A stretch of 64,000 nt of DNA from Haloferax marinisediminis (GTDB taxonomy: Archaea; Halobacteriota; Halobacteria; Halobacteriales; Haloferacaceae). How positions within the stretch are numbered: the stretch's first letter is position 1; each line of letters begins with the position of its first letter. Shown here in pieces: positions 1 to 8,905 of the stretch. Below the pieces are notes generated by a model. It did not search any database, had not been told where the DNA came from, and saw nothing but the letters and a program-made list of their open reading frames with translations. The translations under genes and the position numbers were made by a program. The stretch covers positions 1-64,000 of the forward strand of contig NZ_WKJP01000005.1 of the NCBI RefSeq assembly GCF_009674585.1, read 5' to 3'.

Positions 1-1275
1 ATGCCTTTCCACGAGCGGGAGTTCATGAGTGGAACCCGCGGCACGATGGCCGTCGACTGGGAACAACGAATCGACGTGAAGCGAATGCGCGAAGAACGCA
101 AAAACCGGGCCTTGAAGCGCATGCGTGATGCTGGACTCAGCAGTATGCTCCTCATCGACGACCCAAACATCCGCTACGTGACCGGTCTGGCGATGACCGG
201 CGGGTCTGGTGCGGACCACTACTCACTCCTCATGGAGGACGGAAACGTCGTCCACTGGGACACCGCAGACCACGCGAGCAACCAGAAGTACAACTGCCCG
301 TGGTTGAACGACATTCGCTACGCCTGTCCCGGACTGGGGAACGTTCCGCGAGCGTCCGGTCGCGATTCGGCCCGGTCGTTCCTCATCGACAAGATGGCGC
401 AGACCGTCGTCGATGCGCTCGACGAGTACGACCTGTCGAACGAGCCAATGGGCATCGATTCAGGCCACACAGGACTCCTCAACGCGTTCGAGTCGGAGGG
501 CATCGACGTTCGTCCCGCCGAGACCGCGCGTGTGATGGAAGACGCCCGCAAGACGAAGACTGAAGACGAAATCGAGTGTCTTCGGCAGGTCGCTGCCATC
601 TGCGAAGCAGGATTCCAAGCTATCGTCGACAACGCGAAACCGGGCAAGCGCGAGTCAGAGGTGTGGGGCGACGCCGTCCGCGAACTCTGGCGACACGGTG
701 CGATGGCACAAGGTGGGTACATTACCTCGGGGCCGAACACGTGGCCCAAACATCAGGCGAACACCACCGACCGAATGATTCGCCCCGGAGACCTCGTCTA
801 CGCCGACTTCTACAACATCGGCTACCTCGGCTACCGCTCGTGCTACTATCGGACGTTCTCGATGGGCGAACCGACCCAAGAACAGAAAGACGCCTACGAC
901 ACCGCTCGTGACAACCTCTACGCCGTCCTCGACGAAATTGAACCGGGGAAGACTACCGACGAGATTGCGATGGCGTTCCCCGACATGGAGGGTGAGCACG
1001 CAGACTGGTACGGTGCCGACGAGCACTGGCAGATGACGACGAACCACTGGGCACACGGACTCGGCCTCCAACTGTACGAAGTCCCGCTCATCTGGCGTGG
1101 ACTCTCGCCAGACCACCCCATCGAGATCGAGGAGGGAATGACGATGGCAGTCGAGACGCAGGAACCCGCTGGCCGACAGGGTGTGCGCGTCGAAGAGATG
1201 GTCGTCGTCCGCGACGACGGCGTCGAACTCCTCAGCCAGTGGCCGGTCGAAGAGATAACCGTCATCGACCACTGA
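1..1275 (+). CDS. M24-family (creatinase/Xaa-Pro peptidase-like) hydrolase
   Basis: A two-domain protein of the pita-bread M24 fold: a creatinase-type N-terminal domain (about residues 30-190) and a catalytic domain (about 195-420). Metal-site positions of the fold can be followed: Asp269 (YADFYN), His352 (WAHGLG), Glu385 (VETQE) and Glu398/399. The second metal Asp, normally in an SDxTRT context, is replaced by Cys281 (RSCYYRTF), so a canonical dinuclear metallopeptidase is unlikely. Creatinase is a known metal-free member of the fold, and DddP (DMSP lyase) is another non-peptidase member. Substrate is not determined. The first base of the window is an ATG, but the true start could lie upstream or at an internal Met (residues 9 or 16). 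No operon partner is visible. Confidence 0.85.
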   Translation: MPFHEREFMSGTRGTMAVDWEQRIDVKRMREERKNRALKRMRDAGLSSMLLIDDPNIRYVTGLAMTGGSGADHYSLLMEDGNVVHWDTADHASNQKYNCPWLNDIRYACPGLGNVPRASGRDSARSFLIDKMAQTVVDALDEYDLSNEPMGIDSGHTGLLNAFESEGIDVRPAETARVMEDARKTKTEDEIECLRQVAAICEAGFQAIVDNAKPGKRESEVWGDAVRELWRHGAMAQGGYITSGPNTWPKHQANTTDRMIRPGDLVYADFYNIGYLGYRSCYYRTFSMGEPTQEQKDAYDTARDNLYAVLDEIEPGKTTDEIAMAFPDMEGEHADWYGADEHWQMTTNHWAHGLGLQLYEVPLIWRGLSPDHPIEIEEGMTMAVETQEPAGRQGVRVEEMVVVRDDGVELLSQWPVEEITVIDH

Positions 1276-1400
1276 GCAATCGGCACTGCTCGGTTCGAAT
1301 TTCGAGTTTCGAACGGGGTATCGAATTAGGGCGTCACAGATATATTTTATATTTGTCACAGTTAGGTAACTGAGTCTTTTCAAACACAATAGACAACTAT

Positions 1401-1427
1401 ACAATTTTTACAATTTGTAAAAATTGT
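1401..1427. repeat. Perfect 27-base AT-rich palindrome
   Basis: Two 13-base arms, ACAATTTTTACAA and its exact reverse complement, surround a single central T. It lies between the convergent ends of the M24 gene (stop 1275) and the small membrane protein gene (stop 1540). A hairpin of about 12 pairs with a 3-base loop could end transcription from both sides, or it could be a protein-binding site. Confidence 0.75.
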
Positions 1428-1491
1428 GGACTTATAGTGCCTTTCAACGCGTTTTCACGCACACTCAAAACTGTAGAACGATAGCATAGGC

Positions 1492-1517
1492 CAGTATATG
1501 TATATTTGAATATACTG
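1492..1517. repeat. Second AT-rich inverted repeat in the same gap
   Basis: Arms CAGTATAT and ATATACTG enclose 10 bases; a nested alternative pairs GTATATT (1500-1506) with AATATAC (1509-1515). It sits 23 bases from the stop codon of the minus-strand membrane protein, so a transcription end signal is the simplest reading. Confidence 0.5.
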
Positions 1518-1539
1518 ATACTATTCTGAGTAGTTGCGC

Positions 1540-1788
1540 TCAATTGTACTGACGATAGAGAACCAACGCGAGTCCAACACCTCCCGTCCCGATCCCGAGA
1601 ATAGACAGAGCTCGAACGATGTCGGTAAACGAGTCTTCACACTCGACGACGACCGTCTGGTCTTCGTCGTACAATTCGTGGCAGGACTGGACCGCCTGAT
1701 AGTTCCAGATACCGACCCCTGCACCGAGGAGAACGAACAGGAGATACAGGGTTACCAAGATACCTCGAATGAGTCCCTGAGACGCCAT
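1540..1788 (-). CDS. Small two-helix membrane protein, unknown function
   Basis: 82 residues with two predicted membrane helices, about residues 8-28 (GILVTLYLLFVLLGAGVGIW) and 58-77 (ALSILGIGTGGVGLALVLYR). They are joined by an acidic loop with two Cys (about positions 36 and 50) that could pair outside the cell. The family is not recognised. Start is the ATG at 1788. It is transcribed away from the DUF1028 gene on the other strand. Hydrophobic segments with an acidic loop make it more convincing than the antisense reading frames. Confidence 0.65.
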   Translation of the reverse strand: MASQGLIRGILVTLYLLFVLLGAGVGIWNYQAVQSCHELYDEDQTVVVECEDSFTDIVRALSILGIGTGGVGLALVLYRQYN

Positions 1789-1921
1789 GCTGCCGAATTG
1801 TAGTCTCGTTGAAAGTACTTTGTGGTCGTTCAGAACGACGGACTACCGTCTCGTCGAGAGTCGGCCACCTCTACCGCCGAGAGGTCAACTCTTATCCAGA
1901 CACAGCGAGACGCTCACGCTA

Positions 1922-2848
1922 ATGACTCCACGTCCATCGACCTTCTCTATCGTCGCTCGTGACCCAGCCCAGAACGCCGTCGGCGTCGCCGTCCAATCGA
2001 AGTTCATCAGCGTCGGGTCGGTCGTCCCGTTCGTGAGTGCCGACGCGGGCGCTATCGCGACACAGAGTTTCGCGAACGTCGCGTACGGCCCCGACGGACT
2101 CGACCTTCTTCGGGACGGTCACGACGCTGCAGAGGTCGTCGAACTGCTCACCGAATCCGACGACGAGGCCGAGAGCAGACAGGTTGGTGTCGTCGGCCAA
2201 GACGGGAATGTAGCCGCGTTCACTGGCGACGAGTGTTTCGACGTCGCCGGCGATATTCAGGGTGAGAACTATACGGTCCAGGGGAACATCCTCGAAAATT
2301 ACGAGACGCTCGAAGCGATGGCCGACGCCTTCGAGACGACCGAGGGCGGATTGCCTGAGCGCCTCCTCGCCGCCCTTCACGCCGGAAACGAGGCTGGAGG
2401 AGACAAACGCGGTGAACAGTCCGCCGCGATGTACATCGCCAAACCAGAAGGCGGGTACGACGGTGGCAACGACCGCTGGGTCGACGTCCGCGTCGACGAC
2501 CACGAGCACCCGATAGACGAACTCGAACGTGTGTTCAAGCTCTACGACATCACGCTCCTCGAACGCGAAGAACCCGACGAGACAGTGTCACTCTCGGGCG
2601 ACACCGCAGAAGCGGTCTGTGAGACACTCGCGGAACTCGACTTCTACGACGAGACGCCGACTGGCGAGTTCGACGACGCAGCCGTCGACGCGCTCGAATC
2701 GTTCCGTGGGATGAACAACTTCGAGAACCACTCGCTCGTCGTCCTCGAAGACGCAATCGCCCGTGGCTGGGACGATGCAAACGGGACAGGCGAAGCGCGA
2801 CTCATCGAAGCCATCTGGCATGGGCTCTCTCGACTCGACCGAAAGTAG
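1922..2848 (+). CDS. DUF1028 family protein (Ntn-hydrolase-like)
   Basis: 308 residues from the ATG at 1922. The N-terminal part (1-215) has the DUF1028 signatures: TFSIVARDP at the start, VGVAVQSKF, ATQSFANVAYGPDGLDLL and FTGDECFDVAG. DUF1028 proteins resemble Ntn hydrolases; activity is not established. The C-terminal part (about 225-308) is a small helical domain like the putative peptidoglycan-binding module found on some DUF1028 proteins, odd for an archaeon without murein. The open frame continues 45 codons upstream to 1787, but that stretch lacks halophilic composition and the family begins at MTPRPSTFSI. Confidence 0.85.
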   Translation: MTPRPSTFSIVARDPAQNAVGVAVQSKFISVGSVVPFVSADAGAIATQSFANVAYGPDGLDLLRDGHDAAEVVELLTESDDEAESRQVGVVGQDGNVAAFTGDECFDVAGDIQGENYTVQGNILENYETLEAMADAFETTEGGLPERLLAALHAGNEAGGDKRGEQSAAMYIAKPEGGYDGGNDRWVDVRVDDHEHPIDELERVFKLYDITLLEREEPDETVSLSGDTAEAVCETLAELDFYDETPTGEFDDAAVDALESFRGMNNFENHSLVVLEDAIARGWDDANGTGEARLIEAIWHGLSRLDRK

Positions 2849-2952
2849 TCGGAGTCACCGTCTTCGTCGGCGAACTGCCGAGACCGATCCAAAACAGTCG
2901 AAAGGGGGGAACTGCAACACCACTCGGCGAGCCGTTCATCGCCTCGTTGTTC

Positions 2953-3114
2953 TCAGACGTGACCGTACGGTCCACGCCCAGCAGCAGCGCCCATCTCTGT
3001 AATCTCGCTCATCGTCGCACATTCTGGGCACGCGAACACCTGGTTGTCGTTCGTGCCGAACACGCGAGCGAAATCCACCGATACGTACTGTCCACAGCGA
3101 TTACACGTTCTCAT
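2953..3114 (-). CDS. Small zinc-finger protein (DUF7563-like)
   Basis: 53 residues beginning MRTCNRCGQYVS. Two CxxC knuckles (CNRC near the start, CPEC about residue 31) flank a VSVDFARVFGTND segment, the layout of small haloarchaeal zinc-ribbon proteins I know as DUF7563. The frame extends upstream to 3276, but the added residues look non-coding, so the ATG at 3114 is chosen. Function is unknown; such proteins may bind nucleic acid or protein partners. Confidence 0.75.
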   Translation of the reverse strand: MRTCNRCGQYVSVDFARVFGTNDNQVFACPECATMSEITEMGAAAGRGPYGHV

Positions 3115-3437
3115 CGGGTACACCTTGTTACACCCCCATGGCGTGGACAGACGAGTGAGCAAACGCGAGACGAGACCACCACCACATGTTCTCGTATCGA
3201 CGACTGCCGAGTGTTCGGCACCATCCTCACCACCTGCCACGCGTTGGTGGCACCCAGAGAGAGACACGCAGTACACACAAATGACATTGCTAGTAGTCTA
3301 GCCTCTCTGAGCGAGATGGGCCGCTAGATAGCTAGTTTGGATTCACGCCACCAATTTTGTTTGTAGATTCGGTGGCAGAACACAGCCAGTCCAACGGTGG
3401 GGGTGGGAGAGTCGACAGACTGCCCGTCTGACTGCCG
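3115..3437. other. Gap without a convincing gene
   Basis: 323 bases between two minus-strand small genes. It must hold the promoter of the zinc-finger gene that starts at 3114. No RNA gene or repeat was recognised. Confidence 0.5.
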
Positions 3438-3635
3438 CTAGCGACGAAGAATGATATCGACAGCGTGGTCACGGCCCACCTCGGCGAGATGGGCGGATTC
3501 CAGCGAGAGGGCCATCGACAAATCGACTGCTGTCTTCGTGTACGGACACACTGTACAGCGAATATCGTACGTCACGATAGCTCCTGTCGAGTACGTGCAG
3601 ACCAACACCGACTGTGTTCGTGCTGGTGACTCCAT
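3438..3635 (-). CDS. Small CxxC...H protein, unknown function
   Basis: 65 residues. The core RCTVCPYTKTAVDLSMAL followed by ESAHLAEVGRDHAVDI has two Cys and two His spaced like a small zinc finger, and the codons show the G/C third-position bias of neighbouring genes. Start at ATG 3635. Its first 64 bases overlap, in another frame, the end of the gene at 3572-3790, so the two may be coupled or one start may be wrong. Confidence 0.6.
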   Translation of the reverse strand: MESPARTQSVLVCTYSTGAIVTYDIRCTVCPYTKTAVDLSMALSLESAHLAEVGRDHAVDIILRR

Positions 3636-3790
3636 TCGAGAACTGCCCCGGGAAGTTCGAAGTCCGACTCTACCGAGTGATTGGTCTCGGCATCGACCAC
3701 CGCAGTGACCAAGTCAACCGTGTCCGACTCCGCACCGAGACGCCGTCCGACCATACAGAGAGGACACTGTCGAGACAGGTAACTTACCAC
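3572..3790 (-). CDS. Possible small Cys/His-containing protein
   Basis: 72 residues from a GTG start (MVSYLSRQCPLCMVGRRLG). The CPLC knuckle near residue 9 and a later HQHEHSRC segment could form a metal site. Codon usage in the middle (EGTGG-poor, rich in GAC, GTC and GAG) looks coding. It overlaps the next small gene by 64 bases. It might be an intact gene or a frameshifted N-terminal part of its neighbour. Confidence 0.4.
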   Translation of the reverse strand: MVSYLSRQCPLCMVGRRLGAESDTVDLVTAVVDAETNHSVESDFELPGAVLEWSHQHEHSRCWSARTRQELS

Positions 3791-3833
3791 ACTAGTCTAC
3801 TAGTTAGCCGTCGCCCACGCCAACACCCCCAGT

Positions 3834-6299
3834 TCAGCCTAACGACCGTTCGTTCAGCAGGCTATCGAGCACTCGTCGCGTCGCCTTACGGACGTGGAGG
3901 TAGAACGTCGGCGACGAGATGCCCATGACTCGGGCGAGGTCGTCACCAGTCGAAAGTCTGGGCGATTCGAAGTACCCCGCGTGGTACGCCAGTTCGAGTA
4001 CCTCCAGTTGACGTGCCGTCAGCAGGTCGTCCAACGTCTCACGAGTGGCAGTGAGCGTCGACACTTGCCGGTCGACTGTCCGCTTTGCGACGAGCGTCGT
4101 CTCGGCATGTCCCATCATCCCGGCGACGATTTCACGTACATCTGCCTCTGGTGCCACCTCACCGACGACAGTCGTCTGTCCCTCGTCGACGACGACAGAG
4201 CGAACGGTCGCACCGTAGTCGAGGAGTGTCGCTGACGGTGCAGTTCGGATGGTACACTCTAGCAATCCCGCCGAGTCACCGTCATCGACGACTCGTGGAC
4301 ACAGTTCTGCAGGCCCGGAGGCGAGTCGGTCACAGACCGCTGCCACGTCGACACCTTCGACACGCACGTAGCAGACGTATCCGTCGTCCCGTGCGGGAGT
4401 AATCGTCTCGATGACCAATCGACAGTCGAGGTCGTCGGTGAGGTCGTTGAACACCGAATCTGGGTCTTCAGACTGGAAACTCAGTTCGGTGACCGTATCC
4501 GTGTAGAGGAGGTGTTTGTTCTCGATTGCGTTCATCGCGTGACCGATTCGGTTGCCGAGTTCACCGAGGAGCGCGCGCTCGTTCTCGTCGAACGCCGCTG
4601 TCCGGCTCGTGTATACGCCGACCACGCCGTAAACGGTCCCTCCGTACCCGATAGGAACTGCGGCCATCGACTGGTATCCCCAGCGGAGTGCGTCCCCGCG
4701 CCGGTCCGACTCCTCGTGACTCCCGAGTACGTTTTGTTCCGCCTGTACCGCCTGAGAGTGGACGGCTTGGGCGAATGGATGCCACGACGACTCGCTGGTG
4801 AGTCCAGAGACGTCGAACTGGTCGACGAAGTCCGAATCGACACCGGCCCAGTCGGCGGGAATCACCCGACCAACCGCCGGGTTCAACTCCCCGTACCAGG
4901 CAAACTGGTACGCATCCGAGAGCGCCAACTGCTCACAGACGAGTCGTCTAACCTCTTCCCGGGTCGAGGCACGGGCGAGTTCTCGGTTGAGCGGTCGAAG
5001 ACTCTCGGTCACCTGTTGGATTCGTTCGAGTTTGTTTCGGTGTCGTTCGAGCGTCTCTTCTCGCCGTTTCTGTTCCGTGATATCTGCGTTCACAGCGACG
5101 AAACGGTCGATTTCGCCGTGTTCGTCGACGACGGGTGCAATCGTCTGGTTGACGGTGTAGCGTTCTCCCGACTTCCGTCGGTTCGTGACCTCTCCGTGCC
5201 ACACCTTCCCCGAGAGAACCGTCTGCCAGAGGTCGTCGTAGAACGCGTCGTCGTGTTCATCGGCGGTCAGAATACTCGGAGGGTTGCCAACCGCCTCGGT
5301 CGCGTCGTAGCCGGTGAGTTCCTCGAAGGCGGGGTTGACGTACTCGAGTATCCCGTCCGTGTCTGTGAGGTACACCGAGTGACCTGCCTGTTCGACCGCC
5401 TTCCGAAACGCCTGCAGTTGTCGCTCGTGTTGCTTCTGCTCGGTTACGTCGCGAGCAACGGTGATTGCCTCTTGGACAGTGCCGTCTGGGGCTACGACGG
5501 GAGCACAGTTCATCGAAAGCCACCGCTCTGACCCGTCCGGGCCCACGAGTCCGAACTCGGCACCGACCACCGGTTCCCCGGTCTCGAACACTCGCATGAC
5601 AACGTGGTCGTCGACCGGGATGGGGTCGCCGTCTTCGTCGTGAATGTGTAATTCCAGGTCGGTGTATCGCTTGCCGAGTGGGTTCGAATCCGACACTCCG
5701 AGCGCACGCTCGGCACGACTGTTGATTCGCGTTATCTCACCGTCGGAGTTCGTCACCATGGTTCCGGCGGGAATCGTCTCGAGTAAGCGGTCGAACACTG
5801 CTCGCTCACGTTCGAGCGCTGCCTCCGCTTCGAGGCGAGAGACGAGGTCCGCCGAAGTCTCTGCAACATCCGTAATGACGAGAGTGACCAGTCTCTCACC
5901 CTCGTATGCGTGCTCTTGGACGCGAACTGTCGTCTGTACGTCGTGCCCATCGTGATGTCTGAGCGGGACCGCGACGGTGGAGTCGACCCCGACGGAGTCT
6001 GCTCCGACATCGAGTGTTCTCGTGAACAGGCCTGCATCTTCGCAGCGCCACTCGTCGGGAAGCAACGACCATATCGACCTCCCAACAATCTCGCTGGGCG
6101 ACCATCCGAGGAGTGATTCGACTGCAGGGTTCGCGAAGACGATTCGGTCGTCCTCGTCGGCGGTGACCACCCCATCAGTCACGGCCGTTGCGAGTGGACC
6201 GAACAGACTCGTCTCATCGAGGTCGAGTGACGACGGTTCGGTGTTATCGGACCGTCTCCGTCCCATCGAATCGGCCGACTGGTCGTCTTGCCCACCCAT
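3834..6299 (-). CDS. Multi-PAS/GAF sensor with HTH-10 DNA-binding domain
   Basis: 821 residues, a one-component sensor-regulator of the bacterio-opsin activator (Bat) type. Domains in order: PAS 1 (about 28-145, GVVTADEDDRIVFANPAVES), PAS 2 (about 165-290, ending in VTEQK), PAS 3 (about 297-415, YLTDTDGILEYVNPAFEELT, ending in ITEQKR), a linker helix, GAF (about 440-600), a Bat-associated domain (about 605-750) and a C-terminal HTH-10 (about 758-820, LTARQLEVLELAYHAGYFES). There is no histidine-kinase core, so it should act directly on DNA in the cytoplasm. PAS 3 keeps an NPAFEELTGY motif but lacks the Cys of LOV domains. The signal and target genes are unknown. Confidence 0.88.
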   Translation of the reverse strand: MGGQDDQSADSMGRRRSDNTEPSSLDLDETSLFGPLATAVTDGVVTADEDDRIVFANPAVESLLGWSPSEIVGRSIWSLLPDEWRCEDAGLFTRTLDVGADSVGVDSTVAVPLRHHDGHDVQTTVRVQEHAYEGERLVTLVITDVAETSADLVSRLEAEAALERERAVFDRLLETIPAGTMVTNSDGEITRINSRAERALGVSDSNPLGKRYTDLELHIHDEDGDPIPVDDHVVMRVFETGEPVVGAEFGLVGPDGSERWLSMNCAPVVAPDGTVQEAITVARDVTEQKQHERQLQAFRKAVEQAGHSVYLTDTDGILEYVNPAFEELTGYDATEAVGNPPSILTADEHDDAFYDDLWQTVLSGKVWHGEVTNRRKSGERYTVNQTIAPVVDEHGEIDRFVAVNADITEQKRREETLERHRNKLERIQQVTESLRPLNRELARASTREEVRRLVCEQLALSDAYQFAWYGELNPAVGRVIPADWAGVDSDFVDQFDVSGLTSESSWHPFAQAVHSQAVQAEQNVLGSHEESDRRGDALRWGYQSMAAVPIGYGGTVYGVVGVYTSRTAAFDENERALLGELGNRIGHAMNAIENKHLLYTDTVTELSFQSEDPDSVFNDLTDDLDCRLVIETITPARDDGYVCYVRVEGVDVAAVCDRLASGPAELCPRVVDDGDSAGLLECTIRTAPSATLLDYGATVRSVVVDEGQTTVVGEVAPEADVREIVAGMMGHAETTLVAKRTVDRQVSTLTATRETLDDLLTARQLEVLELAYHAGYFESPRLSTGDDLARVMGISSPTFYLHVRKATRRVLDSLLNERSLG

Positions 6300-6422
6300 C
6301 TCGTTTCACCGTTACAAACTTCATTTATAAAAATCGTGATAGATATACGGATTAAATACCAGTCTGTGTGAGAACTCCCCCAGACGAAGACGAGCGACTA
6401 TCTCAGTGGGGGAATCGAACGG

Positions 6423-7772
6423 TCAGTCGAGTTTCCCGCCGAGTACTTTTGCGGTTGTGAGAACGGGGTCCCACGTCGGACTGAACGGTGGTGCGTACGC
6501 CAGGTCGAAGTATTCGAGTTCGCCGACAGTGGTCTCTGTGTGTAACGCGGCAGCGACGGTGTCGATACGCTTGGAGACGCCCTCACGGCCGACCATCGCT
6601 GCACCGAGGACCCGCTTCGAGTCGCGGTCGCCGACCATCGTGAGGTGAATCGGTTTCGCACCGGGGTAGTAGTGTGCCCGTGAGGAGCCAGTGATAGTGA
6701 CGCTCACTGGGTCGAATCCAGCATCGCGGGCTTCCGCTTCGTCGATGATCCCCGTCCGTGCCACTTCGAGGTCGAACGCCTTTACGACGGCCGTCCCAGC
6801 GATATCACCCACAGGCGTCTCGTCGCCGGCCATGGTCTGTCCGATCGCCCGGCCGGCCCGGTTCGCAGTGAGTGCGAGAGGGACGTACGCCGGTTCTCCG
6901 GTGACGACGTGTCGCGCCTCGGCGCAGTCACCAGCGGCGAAGACATCCTCGGCGCTCGTTCGGCCGTGCTCGTCAGTTGCGATGGCACCGGTCTCACCGA
7001 GTTCGATACCAGCCTCGTCGGCGAGTTCGGCGTTCGGCGTCACACCGACGGCGACGAGGGCGAGGCCGACATCGACCGTTTCGTCACCGACGACGACACC
7101 TGTGAGCCGACCACTATCGCCAGTAAACCCATCTACGGCCGTGTCGAGGTGGAGGTCGATTCCCTTCTCGCGCATGTGTTCTTCTACCTTCTCAGAGACC
7201 ATCTCACCGAACGGGGCGAGAACGTGCGGGAGCATCTCGAAGAGGTGGACGTCGACGTCGTGTTCGGCGAACGCTTCGGCCATCTCGATACCGACGTAGC
7301 CACCACCGACGATGCCAACGGCCGAGAGAGAGTTGCCTTCCATCAGGTCGTGGACGGCTTTCGCACTGTCGAGGCTGTGAAGTGTGTGAACGCCGTCGAG
7401 GTCCATCCCCTCGAACGGTGGTTCGATTGCTCGAGCCCCGGTCCCGAGAAGTAGTTGGTCGTAGGTCAGTGTGACCTCTCCGTCGGGGGTCTCAGCGGTC
7501 ACTTCGTGGGCGTCCGTGTCGATAGCGACGACTTCGTGGTGCAAGCGAAGGTCGATGTCGCGGTCTTCGATGAACTCCTCGGGGGTGACCTGGATGAGGT
7601 CGTCGAACTCCTCGACAGCGCCTTTGACGTAGTACGGCATCCCGCACGCGGCGTATGAGACGTATTCGCCCTTCTCCAGGACGACGACATCCCTGTCGGG
7701 GTGTTCACGCTTGAACTTCGCTGCCGCACTCATCCCAGCAGCATCACCACCGACGATGACAATCGGGTCCAT
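6423..7772 (-). CDS. FAD-dependent pyridine nucleotide-disulfide oxidoreductase, CoA-disulfide reductase-like
   Basis: 449 residues. The N-terminal FAD fold begins IVGGDAAGMSAAA, and a second Rossmann motif (VGIVGGGYVGIEMAEAF, about 157-173) binds NAD(P)H. Cys43 in the context SYAACGMPYY is the single redox Cys of CoA-disulfide reductases and NADH oxidase/peroxidases, in place of a CxxxxC pair. The C-terminal dimerisation domain spans about 325-449. In halophiles such enzymes may keep CoA reduced. The thioredoxin and DoxX genes downstream of the window order (next on the same strand side) suggest a thiol-redox neighbourhood. Confidence 0.85.
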   Translation of the reverse strand: MDPIVIVGGDAAGMSAAAKFKREHPDRDVVVLEKGEYVSYAACGMPYYVKGAVEEFDDLIQVTPEEFIEDRDIDLRLHHEVVAIDTDAHEVTAETPDGEVTLTYDQLLLGTGARAIEPPFEGMDLDGVHTLHSLDSAKAVHDLMEGNSLSAVGIVGGGYVGIEMAEAFAEHDVDVHLFEMLPHVLAPFGEMVSEKVEEHMREKGIDLHLDTAVDGFTGDSGRLTGVVVGDETVDVGLALVAVGVTPNAELADEAGIELGETGAIATDEHGRTSAEDVFAAGDCAEARHVVTGEPAYVPLALTANRAGRAIGQTMAGDETPVGDIAGTAVVKAFDLEVARTGIIDEAEARDAGFDPVSVTITGSSRAHYYPGAKPIHLTMVGDRDSKRVLGAAMVGREGVSKRIDTVAAALHTETTVGELEYFDLAYAPPFSPTWDPVLTTAKVLGGKLD

Positions 7773-7796
7773 ACCCAGTTGTTCTCGGAGGAGCCG

Positions 7797-7806
7797 TTAA
7801 TATATT
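7797..7806 (-). promoter_or_regulatory. TATA box of the CoA-disulfide reductase-like gene
   Basis: On the minus strand the sequence reads AATATATTAA, 25-34 bases before the ATG at 7772, which places the predicted transcript start close to the start codon (leaderless). Confidence 0.6.
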
Positions 7807-7859
7807 GCCCCTATTCTACAAGAGCAACGTCGAATCCGGGGGCGGAAACCGACGTATAT

Positions 7860-8219
7860 CTAGGAAGAGAGGTCTTCGATGACCGAGCGGAGAACGTCTT
7901 CACCGCGCATGCCGACGACGCGCTTTTTCGGTTCGCCATCGGCGAAGAACACGACGTTGGGGACGCTCTGTACTTGATAGGCGCCGGCGAGTTGCTGGAA
8001 TTCGTCGATATCGACTTTCGCCACGACAGCATCAGTCTCTGCTGCGAGCGTCTCGACGATGGGTTCGAGCATCTTACACGGCCCACACCAGTCGGCGTAG
8101 AAGTCGACGAGAACGACGCCCTCGCGGTCGACGACGGCTTTGAAGTGTTCGACAGAGTCGACGTGGATGGGTTCGTCAGCTACGATTTCCGGTTCGGACA
8201 TGTACGCGTTCGTACTCAC
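7860..8219 (-). CDS. trxA: Thioredoxin
   Basis: 119 residues with the complete thioredoxin fold. The active site is ADWCGPCKM (Cys45, Cys48) and the cis-Pro loop follows VQSVPNVVFF. It should reduce protein disulfides in the cytoplasm. The first 18 residues are a variable extension; a start at the second Met (8201) would also work. It is upstream of, and transcribed toward, the flavoprotein gene at 6423-7772, which has its own TATA box. Confidence 0.93.
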   Translation of the reverse strand: MSTNAYMSEPEIVADEPIHVDSVEHFKAVVDREGVVLVDFYADWCGPCKMLEPIVETLAAETDAVVAKVDIDEFQQLAGAYQVQSVPNVVFFADGEPKKRVVGMRGEDVLRSVIEDLSS

Positions 8220-8380
8220 CCGTCTACCTTAACAGTATTGTTTAGAATGGACAATCCTACACAGACATCACACTGTGTGCATCAGAAGTGTTCCAGAAGA
8301 AGTGTCAGCACGTCGTTCGTCGTGTTCAGCGCGCGCAATCCTCAACGAAAGACCGCGAGAGGAGTGTCGCAACATCCTCC

Positions 8381-8905
8381 TCAGCCGAGGATGTATTTGA
8401 GGGCGGGGCGTTGTCGGACGAACTCCGTCTTCTCGATGATGGCGTCGAGGCCGAGGATGCGGCCCATGGCGAGGGTGCCGATGAGGGCGAACATCATGAG
8501 GCCGAAGAGGTCACCGTTGACCATGCCGTGTCCCCAGTCGGCGTTCCCCAGGTAGAAGAACACCATCAGGAAGCCACCGAAGAAGGCGGCAAGCCGGGTG
8601 AGTGCGCCGATGAGGATGCCGAGGCCGATGAGGGTCTGGCCGAGCGGAATCATGAAGTTCGTGAATTCGAGCATCCACGGAGTCGCGGCGGCCCACGCGA
8701 GGAAGCCACTGATGGGTCCCGTCGAGTTCGCCAGCCAGCCAGCGGCGCTGAACGGTTCTGGTGCAAGGTACTTACCCATCCCTGCGTTGAGGAACCAGTA
8801 GCCCGTGATGAGACGGACGAGGACGAGCACGTAGCCCGTCGCACCCTGCGAGTAGTCGAAGTCCATTCTGTTGCCGAATATTTCAATTTGTCCAGTTGCG
8901 GCCAT
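8381..8905 (-). CDS. DoxX family membrane protein
   Basis: 174 residues with four predicted membrane segments (about 26-45, 70-90, 97-118 and 130-150) and the DoxX/DoxD hallmarks: LVRLITGYWFLNAGMGKYL near the N terminus and a pair of small-residue-rich helices (TLIGLGILIGALTRLAAFFGG). DoxD proteins include the small subunit of thiosulfate:quinone oxidoreductase, and other DoxX proteins take part in thiol/oxidative-stress responses. A link with the adjacent thioredoxin and disulfide reductase is suggested by position only. Confidence 0.85.
   Translation of the reverse strand: MAATGQIEIFGNRMDFDYSQGATGYVLVLVRLITGYWFLNAGMGKYLAPEPFSAAGWLANSTGPISGFLAWAAATPWMLEFTNFMIPLGQTLIGLGILIGALTRLAAFFGGFLMVFFYLGNADWGHGMVNGDLFGLMMFALIGTLAMGRILGLDAIIEKTEFVRQRPALKYILG

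Noticed and set aside
4512-5531. 339-codon open frame on the plus strand
   Set aside because: Antisense to the PAS/GAF/HTH-10 gene, which has clear domains throughout.
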